Assembly (NCBI GenBank): GCA_023146675.1
Contig: JAGLBQ010000176.1
Location: forward strand, 1-12,130
Reading direction: 5' to 3'
From: Cocleimonas sp.
GTDB taxonomy: Bacteria > Pseudomonadota > Gammaproteobacteria > Thiotrichales > Thiotrichaceae
DNA: 12,130 nt
Of the stretch, positions 6,357 through 12,130 are shown piece after piece (the stretch's first letter is position 1; every line of letters starts with the position of its first letter). Under the pieces are notes generated by a model. It searched no databases and was not told the origin of the DNA. It worked only from the letters and a program-made list of their open reading frames with translations. The translations under genes and the position numbers were made by a program.

Positions 6357-6959
6357 TTAAGATTTATTATTTTGTTCTAACCGTGCGATTAATGCATCTA
6401 ACCCTTTGCTAGAAACTTCACGGGTAAAGTTGGTTCGGAAATTGGTAATTAAATTAAGCCCTAATATTTCAATATTATAGGCTTTCCAGCTACCTGATTT
6501 ATTACGAACATCATAATTCGCAGCTACTGCTGCACGTCCTTTAGGAGTGATTAAGGTACGCACTGTTTCATAACCTTCACGACCTGCTGACATGGACGTT
6601 TTTACCGTCATGGTCGCACCCGCATAGTCCACTATATTTTTAGCATAACTATTTATTAGCATGGTGCTATAGGCGTTAAGAAAGCGGGCTTTTTGTGATT
6701 TATTTGCTTTTTTCCAATGCTTCCCTAGTGTTAATTTTGCCATTGCCGAAAAATCAATAAAAGGTAATACCTGTCTTTTTACAATCGCATTGAGTACGGT
6801 TGAGTTATTTTTTAATTCTGATTTTCTTTTTTCTAATTCTGCAAAAATTGCATTATTTGCTTTCAAAACAGCCGCTTCTGCATCTGCATTTCTTGCCATT
6901 CCTATTTGTGATAATGATAGGGTTAAAAATAAAATCATTACGCTAACTAGTTGTTTCAT
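6357..6959 (-). CDS. mlaC: Periplasmic phospholipid-binding protein MlaC
   Basis: MlaC (Tol_Tol_Ttg2 family) shuttles glycerophospholipids through the periplasm between the outer-membrane MlaA-porin complex and MlaFEDB. The product has 200 residues. A signal peptide, MKQLVSVMILFLTLSLSQIG, is followed by MARNADAEAA. Typical family blocks are present: LPFIDFSAMAKLTLGKHWKKA, the helix SQKARFLNAYSTMLINSYAK, and near the end SWKAYNIEILGLNLITNFR. Start choice: an in-frame GTG nine bases upstream would leave no room for the AAGAG ribosome site, which lies 8 nt before the ATG at 6959, so the ATG is taken. It follows mlaD after a 61-bp gap, by far the largest in this otherwise tight operon (see finding on the mlaD tail). 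Confidence 0.92.
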   Translation of the reverse strand: MKQLVSVMILFLTLSLSQIGMARNADAEAAVLKANNAIFAELEKRKSELKNNSTVLNAIVKRQVLPFIDFSAMAKLTLGKHWKKANKSQKARFLNAYSTMLINSYAKNIVDYAGATMTVKTSMSAGREGYETVRTLITPKGRAAVAANYDVRNKSGSWKAYNIEILGLNLITNFRTNFTREVSSKGLDALIARLEQNNKS

Positions 6960-7020
6960 TATTGTCACTCTTGCTCGTTATATTGATTACTCAGGCTCTG
7001 GTGGAGCTGAGTCGTTATAT

Positions 7021-7479
7021 TTATTTAGACGTTAGATCAACCATAAACTTACCAATGATTTCTTCTAATACCATCGCTGATTGTGTCAATGTAATCATAT
7101 CGCCTGATTTTAGGACATCATCTTCTGCCCCAGGTTCCAGAGAAATATATTGTTCACCGAGCAAACCTGCTGTGTAAATACTGGCTTGAGTATCAATACT
7201 TAACAGATATTGTGATTCTATTGTCATGCTAACTTCTGCTTGACCTCGTTGTCGATTATAGGCAATTTGGCTAACACGCCCTATTTTAACGCCTGACATT
7301 GAGATCGGCGCGCGTGTTCTTAACCCACCTATATTGTCAAAATAAGCATTAACAGTATAGCCATTATTCGCGCCAAAGCTGGAAACATTACTGATATTTA
7401 AAGCTAATAAAAATAGTGCGATAAAACCTAATAGGACGAATACACCGACCATTATTTCTATACTTTTTGATACTCGCAT
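7021..7479 (-). CDS. mlaD: MCE-domain lipid transport protein MlaD, short C-terminus
   Basis: MlaD is the substrate-binding ring of the Mla complex: one N-terminal membrane helix anchors a periplasmic MCE domain that forms a hexameric lipid channel. Residues 8-30 (EIMVGVFVLLGFIALFLLAL and on) form the helix. The MCE domain runs from about YTVNAYFDNIGGLRTRAPI (residue 41) to QYISLEPGAEDD, with the hydrophobic pore loop region AGLLGEQYISLEPG. The end, SAMVLEEIIGKFMVDLTSK, matches the conserved SAMVLEDLIG block of E. coli MlaD. But where the E. coli protein (183 residues) continues with a Pro/Ala/Gly-rich tail, this one stops at 152. An open +1 frame right after the stop encodes a Pro/Glu-rich tail ending PPEPE. 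Starts 4 nt after the mlaE stop. Confidence 0.92.
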   Translation of the reverse strand: MRVSKSIEIMVGVFVLLGFIALFLLALNISNVSSFGANNGYTVNAYFDNIGGLRTRAPISMSGVKIGRVSQIAYNRQRGQAEVSMTIESQYLLSIDTQASIYTAGLLGEQYISLEPGAEDDVLKSGDMITLTQSAMVLEEIIGKFMVDLTSK

Positions 7480-7483
7480 TTTT

Positions 7484-8266
7484 CTAAATCCCGAACATAA
7501 TACTGGTTAAAACAAAATCCAACGCTAAAATAGCTAAGGCAGAATGTACAACAGAGCGTGTTGTTGCCTCACTCACTCCCGCAGAAGTTGGCGCTGCATC
7601 ATATCCCTCAAAAACGGCAATCCATGTCACCACGATGCCAAAAATAAAACTTTTAATAAAACCATTGACGACATCATGCTGAAAATCTACTTTTGCCTGC
7701 ATTTGTGACCAAAATGATCCCTCATCAACACCTAGCCAGACACCGCCAACCAGAAAACCGCTATAGATACCAATTGCCATAAAAATAGCCGTTAAAATTG
7801 GCAAGGATAAAATACCTGCAATCAAACGTGGTGTAATAATGCGCTTAATCGGATCAACTGCCATCATCTCCATACTTGCCAGTTGTTCCGTTGCTTTCAT
7901 CAAACCAATTTCAGCAGTTAATGCAGAACCTGCACGCCCTGAAAATAATAATGCGGTTAGAACAGGGCCTAATTCACGGACCAGCGATAATGAAACCAAC
8001 ACACCTAAAGAGCCTTCTGCGCCAAAATCCACTAAGGTGACATAGCCTAAAAGACTCAAGACCATGCCCACAAATAATCCTGAGAATATAATAATCAGCA
8101 ATGATAATACACCAACAGAATACAGCTCACGGATAAGTAAACGGGGACGCTGAACAAGCATCTTTAAGCCACTTAATACATGAACCAAAAAGATAACAGC
8201 CCGCCCTGTGCGCTGAAAAAAACGGAGGGTTTTCTGCCCAATGGTCTGTAGCCAATCCATACTCAT
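7484..8266 (-). CDS. mlaE: Phospholipid ABC transporter permease MlaE
   Basis: The membrane-spanning permease of the MlaFEDB complex (MlaE/DUF140 family), which passes phospholipids between MlaD and the inner membrane. Starting at the ATG at 8266 the product has 260 residues, the same as E. coli MlaE. An in-frame extension to 8365 would lie wholly inside mlaF and is rejected. The ATG overlaps the mlaF stop as TAATG, so translation is coupled. Seen blocks are LIRELYSVGVLSLLIIIFSG, GLFVGMVLSLLGY, SLVRELGPVLTALLFSGRAG with SALTAEIGLMKATEQLASME (the family's most conserved part, coupling to the ATPase), and TRSVVHSALAILALDFVLTS at the C-terminus. Five or so hydrophobic segments are visible. Confidence 0.94.
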   Translation of the reverse strand: MSMDWLQTIGQKTLRFFQRTGRAVIFLVHVLSGLKMLVQRPRLLIRELYSVGVLSLLIIIFSGLFVGMVLSLLGYVTLVDFGAEGSLGVLVSLSLVRELGPVLTALLFSGRAGSALTAEIGLMKATEQLASMEMMAVDPIKRIITPRLIAGILSLPILTAIFMAIGIYSGFLVGGVWLGVDEGSFWSQMQAKVDFQHDVVNGFIKSFIFGIVVTWIAVFEGYDAAPTSAGVSEATTRSVVHSALAILALDFVLTSIMFGI

Positions 8267-9069
8267 TATTTTATGTCTTCTTTTAATGATTGTGCATAAT
8301 CTGTGGCAGGATAGTGGAAAGGTACAGGACCATCGGGTAAGCCTTGTAAAAACTGCTGTACCCAATCTGAATCTGAATTTTGTAACTCATCAGGCGACCC
8401 CGAAGCAGCAACTATGCCATTTGAAAGAATATGTACTTCATCGGCAATAGATAGCACCTCTTTCACATCATGTGAAACCAAAATACTGGTCATCCCTAAT
8501 GCCTGATTAAGCTCTTTTATTAATGAAACGATCGTTCCTAACGTAATCGGATCTAGCCCTGTAAAAGGCTCGTCATACATCATTAACACAGGATCAAGCA
8601 CAATTGCTCTAGCTAGTGCTACTCGCCGCGACATACCACCCGAAAGCTCAGATGGCATTAATTTATAAGCACCCCGTAAGCCTACAATTTCCAACTTCAT
8701 AAACACTAAATCACGAATAATGGACTCAGGAAAATCATAATGCTCACGAATAGGGAAAGCGATATTTTCAAAGACACTGAGATCTGTTAAAAGCGCACCA
8801 GACTGGAACAACATCCCCATACGGCGACGTGATTGGTAAAGTTGCTTATTGGATAACGATGGAATGGATTTCCCTTCAACCATGACGTTGCCTTGATTCG
8901 GGATAAGTTGCCCACCGATAAGGCGCAGCAATGTAGTTTTACCCGTACCACTTGGCCCCATAATGGCGCTAACTTTTCCTTCTGCAATATCTAGATTAAG
9001 GTCAGAAAAAATGGTTCGACCACGATAGGAAAAAGTTAAATCAGAAATTTTTATTAGAGAATTAGGCAC
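8266..9069 (-). CDS. mlaF: Phospholipid ABC transporter ATPase MlaF
   Basis: The ATPase that drives Mla lipid transport from the cytoplasmic face. All ABC motifs are intact in 267 residues (E. coli 269): Walker A GPSGTGKTT (38-46), Q-loop MLFQSGALLTD (86-96), signature LSGGMSRRVALARA (142-155), Walker B VLMMYDE (161-167, D166 and E167), D-loop GLDP, and switch H200 in LVSHDV. The C-terminal extension LPDGPVPFHYPATDY (244-258) is the Mla-specific tail, known in E. coli to contact the neighbouring ATPase subunit and MlaB. The start is GTG with no clear ribosome site. It was chosen because the conserved part begins directly after it (SLIKISDLTFSY) and no upstream in-frame start precedes the promoter. 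It is the first gene of the mlaFEDCB operon. Confidence 0.95.
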   Translation of the reverse strand: MPNSLIKISDLTFSYRGRTIFSDLNLDIAEGKVSAIMGPSGTGKTTLLRLIGGQLIPNQGNVMVEGKSIPSLSNKQLYQSRRRMGMLFQSGALLTDLSVFENIAFPIREHYDFPESIIRDLVFMKLEIVGLRGAYKLMPSELSGGMSRRVALARAIVLDPVLMMYDEPFTGLDPITLGTIVSLIKELNQALGMTSILVSHDVKEVLSIADEVHILSNGIVAASGSPDELQNSDSDWVQQFLQGLPDGPVPFHYPATDYAQSLKEDIK

Positions 9070-9092
9070 ATTGAATTTTTATTATTAATAAT

Positions 9093-9108
9093 GGCGGTTA
9101 TTATAGCA
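9093..9108 (-). promoter_or_regulatory. Extended -10 promoter of the mla operon
   Basis: On the minus strand TGCTATAAT (9108-9100) is a perfect TATAAT with the TGn extension. Transcription would start near 9093, giving a leader of about 24 nt to the GTG of mlaF. A good -35 is missing: its place is occupied by the palindromic repeat at 9111-9144, which is compatible with an extended -10 promoter. Confidence 0.6.
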
Positions 9109-9110
9109 CT

Positions 9111-9144
9111 TATATAGAGACGTTACATGCAACGTCTCTACATA
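9111..9144 (-). repeat. Palindromic repeat, copy 2
   Basis: Core 9115-9140: TAGAGACGTTACA followed directly by TGCAACGTCTCTA, the same sequence as the repeat at 5503-5530. Outer bases extend the pairing to 9111-9144 (17-bp arms). The two non-complementary positions (9125/9130 and 9114/9141) both become G-U pairs in the minus-strand RNA, the strand of ppk2. It lies 10 nt after the ppk2 stop and just before the mlaF promoter. Confidence 0.8.
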
Positions 9145-9154
9145 ATATAGCATT

Positions 9155-10162
9155 TTAGCCATATAATTTATCAGGATTCATCAGATTTTCTTCCATATGC
9201 TGAATCTCATCAATCCCAGAAATGATATATTTAGGATCAGGCACGATGCTTTTAGAATCAGTTTTTCCTTCATAGTCTATTTCTGTCAAGATATGTTTAA
9301 TGCAATTAATACGTGCATTTTTCTTATCATCAGAACGTACTATCGTCCATGGCGCAAGACTACGATTGGTTTCATTGAGCATCTGGAATTTAGCAATACT
9401 GTATTCATTCCAGTATTTCTGCGCTAACTTATCAACAGGTGATAATTTATACTGCTTTAAAAGATCAGTTTCACGTGATTTAAAGCGGCGTTGCTGTTCT
9501 TTTTTTGACACTGAAAAATAGAATTTGAAAAAACTAATACCATCTTTAACCAATAGTTCTTCAAACATCGGCACGGCTTTTAAAAAGCGCTTATGCTGCT
9601 CATCCGTACAGAAGTCCATCACAGGCTCTACCATCGCGCGGTTATACCAAGAGCGATCGAAAATGACGATCTCACCCGCTGAAGGAAGATGTTGAATATA
9701 GCGTTGAAAATACCATTGGCTACTTTCCTGATCATTAGGCTTTTCCAATGCAACCACACGCACACCACGCGCATTCATCTTAGAAATAATGCGCTTAATA
9801 GTTCCGCCTTTTCCCGCCGCATCGCGACCTTCAAACAACATCACAATACGCAAACCTTCTTTTTTAGCCACCAGTTGCAGTTTCATTAACTCTACCTGCA
9901 AACGCTTGAGTTCTTCCTCATATTTAAGGTGTTTTTTCTTTATATGAACCGCAACTCGCTTTGATCCTTTTTTCTTATCGCAGTTACGCAATGCAATACC
10001 TTCGGTTAATTTAATTTTAGACGCAGGTTTTTTGGTATTCTCTTTTTTATTACCATTATCAGCAGAAGTTTTTATGTCTACAGCAGCATCAACCACCACT
10101 TTATTAACCGTAGTCTCTATTTTCTCAGGCTTTTTATCCGTATTATTTTCATCTTTATTCAT
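9155..10162 (-). CDS. ppk2: Polyphosphate kinase 2 (PPK2 family)
   Basis: PPK2 transfers phosphate between polyphosphate and nucleotides, usually making NTPs from NDPs and polyphosphate. Single-domain PPK2 fold: Walker A GRDAAGKGG (112-120), RGVRVVALEKPN (132-143), SSQWYFQRYIQHLPSAGEI (147-165), Walker B FDRSWYNRA (168-176), lid region around QRRFKSRETDLLKQYKLSPVD (224-244), and YWNEYSIAKFQML (250-262). Start: the ATG at 10162 follows GAAGGG with a 7-nt spacer; a TTG 18 bases upstream overlaps that ribosome site and is rejected. Oddity: about 65 N-terminal residues form a Lys/Asn/Glu/Thr-rich low-complexity extension (KKPEKIETTVNKV and so on) before the conserved domain. Whether it favours ATP or GTP cannot be decided from sequence. 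It reads toward the mla operon but is separated from it by a palindrome and a promoter. Confidence 0.92.
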   Translation of the reverse strand: MNKDENNTDKKPEKIETTVNKVVVDAAVDIKTSADNGNKKENTKKPASKIKLTEGIALRNCDKKKGSKRVAVHIKKKHLKYEEELKRLQVELMKLQLVAKKEGLRIVMLFEGRDAAGKGGTIKRIISKMNARGVRVVALEKPNDQESSQWYFQRYIQHLPSAGEIVIFDRSWYNRAMVEPVMDFCTDEQHKRFLKAVPMFEELLVKDGISFFKFYFSVSKKEQQRRFKSRETDLLKQYKLSPVDKLAQKYWNEYSIAKFQMLNETNRSLAPWTIVRSDDKKNARINCIKHILTEIDYEGKTDSKSIVPDPKYIISGIDEIQHMEENLMNPDKLYG

Positions 10163-10294
10163 ACATTTACCCTTCTCCAATTTGAAATCAGTACCCTACC
10201 ATAGGTAGTCGTTTAATAAAATTGATCCACATTAAAATAACCACAACGTCTATAGAAAACTAGAGTGAAAAACTGAAGTTGCCACATCACTCCT
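10163..10294 (-). other. Intergenic region between parC and ppk2
   Basis: After the parC stop, GAGTGA (minus strand; 10292-10287) and TCACTC (10268-10263) can form a stem enclosing a 18-nt loop that itself contains AACT/AGTT. The T run is poor, so this is at best a weak terminator for parC. A short CTACC/GGTAG dyad lies at 10196-10208 in the likely ppk2 leader. No convincing ppk2 promoter hexamers could be picked. Confidence 0.3.
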
Positions 10295-12130
10295 TTACCC
10301 TATTTCTAATCGAGACACGTTCTGATAACCCTTAGGCAGCATTTTACCGCGTCGTCCACGCTCGCCTTTATATTCCTCTAAATCTTCACCTGCCAGTATT
10401 TTATATTTTTTTCCTACATGAATGATTAACTTGGCATCAATAGGCATGGCAATCATTGCAACGACGCTCTCTTCACCTGCTTTAAGCAATTTAGCAGGAA
10501 TATTAATAATTTTATTTCCCTTTCCTCTGCCTAATTGTGGCAAATCACTCGCGTCTACTATTAATAAATACCCTGCCGAAGTCACCGCTATAATTAAGTC
10601 TGTTTCTGGATTAGTAATTTTAGAAGGCACTATGGCTTGTGCATCTTTTGATACGGTGAGTGTCGCTTTGCCTGCTTTTACACGGCTAATCATATTTTTA
10701 AATTGACATAAAAAGCCATAACCAAGATCAGTTCCCATGAGATAAAACTCATTATCTTTTATCGATAATGCCGCAAGGAATCTAGCACCTGCGGGGCTTG
10801 AAAAACGTCCCGTTAGCGGGTCACCCTGCCCTCTAGCCGAAGGCAAAGAATGGGCTAATAAAGAATAGCAACGCCCTGTGGAATCTAAAAACACCACTTG
10901 CTGATTAGAACGACCATGTACTGCTGAAAGGTATTCATCACCTTGCTTATAATTTAACGATTTAGGATCAATATCATGCCCTTTAGCCGCACGAATCCAA
11001 CCCATTTTAGAAAGCACCACCGTGACAGGTTCAGAGGGAACTAGCGCATTATCATCCAATGCTTTGGCATCATCACGACTTACCAACGGTGAGCGACGAT
11101 CATCACCATACTCTTCTGCATCATCACGCAACTCTTCTTGCATTAAGGTGGTCATTAACTCAGGTGCTTCAAGTAATCCCACTAAATAATCACGCTCTTC
11201 TTCTAATTCTTCCTGCTCTGCTCGGAGTGTAAACTCTTCCAATCGCGCCAAACTTCGAAGACGAATATTTAAAATAGCTTCTGCTTGAGTCTCACTAATA
11301 CTAAAACGCTTTATCATCACAGGCTTTGGCTCATCTTCGGTACGAATGATGTCAATAACTTCATCAATATTGAGATAAGCAATTAATAAGCCTTCTAAAA
11401 TATGCAAGCGTGCTTCTACCCTGTCCAAACGCCATTGCGTTCGTCTGGTCATGGTCGTGCGGCGAAATGCTATCCACTCTGTTAAAATAGTGAGTAGATT
11501 TTTAACCCGTGGACCGCCATCGACACCGATCATATTCATATTGACGCGATAGCTGCGCTCTAAATCTGTGCTGGCAAATAAATGCAGCATCAGCTGATTA
11601 AGATCAACCCGATTAGAACGCGGCGTAATAACAAGGCGCGTGGGCTTTTCGTGGTCAGATTCATCACGTAAATCTGCCACCATTGGCAATTTTTTTGCAC
11701 GCATTTGTGCGGCTATTTGCTCTAGAACCTTTGCCCCAGAGGTATGATAGGGCAGTGCGCTCACCACAATATCAGCGCCCTCTTTCTCCCATAATGCACG
11801 CATTTTCACACTGCCCTTACCACTCTCATACATTTTGAGAATGTCTTTGCGAGAAGTAATAATTTCCGCATTGGTGGGATAATCAGGTGCTAAAATATAT
11901 TTATGAATATCATCCAATGTTGCATCAGGATTCTCTAGCAAATGCAAACAAGCTTTCACTACTTCACGTAAATTATGCGGTGGCACATCCGTCGCCATAC
12001 CAACCGCTATTCCCATACCACCATTGAGTAATACATTCGGTAAACGCGCAGGCAATAAAGCAGGCTCATCTAATGAACCGTCAAAATTAGGCTTCCAATC
12101 GACGGTGCCCTCACCCAACTCTTTAAGCAA
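10295..12130 (-). CDS. parC: DNA topoisomerase IV subunit A (ParC), N-terminus cut by the window
   Basis: ParC with ParE forms topoisomerase IV, which unlinks daughter chromosomes. The 611 visible residues match E. coli ParC (752 residues) from just after the catalytic-tyrosine region to the end. Shared blocks are EGTVDWKPNFDGSLDEPALL, LPARLPNVLLNG, GIAVGMATDVPPHNLREV, RDESDHEKPTRLVI, LHILEGLLIAYLNIDEVI, YGDDRRSPL, PSEPVTVVLSKMGWIRAAKG, and LPQLGRGKGNKIINIP. ParC rather than GyrA: the C-terminal domain has the degenerate QGDPLTGRF box in place of a true GyrA box and ends GERGRRGKMLPKGYQNVSRL. The catalytic Tyr and quinolone-resistance region lie outside the window. The first Met in view is internal, not the start. 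Confidence 0.96.
   Translation of the reverse strand: MLKELGEGTVDWKPNFDGSLDEPALLPARLPNVLLNGGMGIAVGMATDVPPHNLREVVKACLHLLENPDATLDDIHKYILAPDYPTNAEIITSRKDILKMYESGKGSVKMRALWEKEGADIVVSALPYHTSGAKVLEQIAAQMRAKKLPMVADLRDESDHEKPTRLVITPRSNRVDLNQLMLHLFASTDLERSYRVNMNMIGVDGGPRVKNLLTILTEWIAFRRTTMTRRTQWRLDRVEARLHILEGLLIAYLNIDEVIDIIRTEDEPKPVMIKRFSISETQAEAILNIRLRSLARLEEFTLRAEQEELEEERDYLVGLLEAPELMTTLMQEELRDDAEEYGDDRRSPLVSRDDAKALDDNALVPSEPVTVVLSKMGWIRAAKGHDIDPKSLNYKQGDEYLSAVHGRSNQQVVFLDSTGRCYSLLAHSLPSARGQGDPLTGRFSSPAGARFLAALSIKDNEFYLMGTDLGYGFLCQFKNMISRVKAGKATLTVSKDAQAIVPSKITNPETDLIIAVTSAGYLLIVDASDLPQLGRGKGNKIINIPAKLLKAGEESVVAMIAMPIDAKLIIHVGKKYKILAGEDLEEYKGERGRRGKMLPKGYQNVSRLEIG

Noticed and set aside
8267..8365. 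33-residue N-terminal extension of MlaE
   Set aside because: It lies entirely inside mlaF, whereas the ATG at 8266 gives the family length of 260 and the usual coupled overlap.

Overview
The window looks like a chromosomal stretch from an AT-rich gammaproteobacterium. This rests on the mlaFEDCB order, a ParC that closely resembles the enterobacterial protein, and NhaB-type rather than NhaA-type antiport. Short palindromic repeats of the GTAGGGTGGG and GTAGAGACGTTGCA type would fit a large-filament sulfur oxidiser or a methanotroph relative. That lineage guess is an inference from general familiarity and is weak.

Layout. Bases 1-1755 (+) hold the end of a type I restriction-modification locus: the C-terminus of a YhcG/DUF1016-type PDDEXK protein overlapping hsdS. 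A 69-bp hairpin element sits in frame inside the hsdS start. A strong minus-strand terminator (1886-1935) closes a small gene (1986-2306, -) for a secreted Tyr/Asn-rich repeat peptide of unknown function. Its upstream region carries an FNR/ANR-like box placed exactly as in class II promoters. A divergent pair follows (+): family I inorganic pyrophosphatase and a single-domain rhodanese. Next, after a 368-bp leader region, comes nhaB (4019-5491, +). A gene-poor stretch of about 560 bp holds a palindromic repeat and what looks like the 3' remnant of a lost gene. From 6054 to the end everything is on the minus strand: mlaB, mlaC, mlaD, mlaE, mlaF (transcribed 9069 to 6054 from an extended -10 promoter), ppk2, and the C-terminal four-fifths of parC, which runs off the right edge.

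How the genes work together. MlaFEDB is the inner-membrane ABC complex and MlaC the periplasmic lipid shuttle for glycerophospholipid transport between the two membranes. HsdS would give the upstream HsdM/HsdR (not in view) their target specificity. Pyrophosphatase and PPK2 both handle phosphoanhydrides but lie in separate units. Nothing here forms a clear new multigene system. The most interesting items are the in-frame repeat in hsdS, the oxygen-responsive-looking divergent control region with its small secreted peptide, two copies of a palindrome sitting 10-11 nt after stop codons, and a possible frameshift that shortened mlaD.
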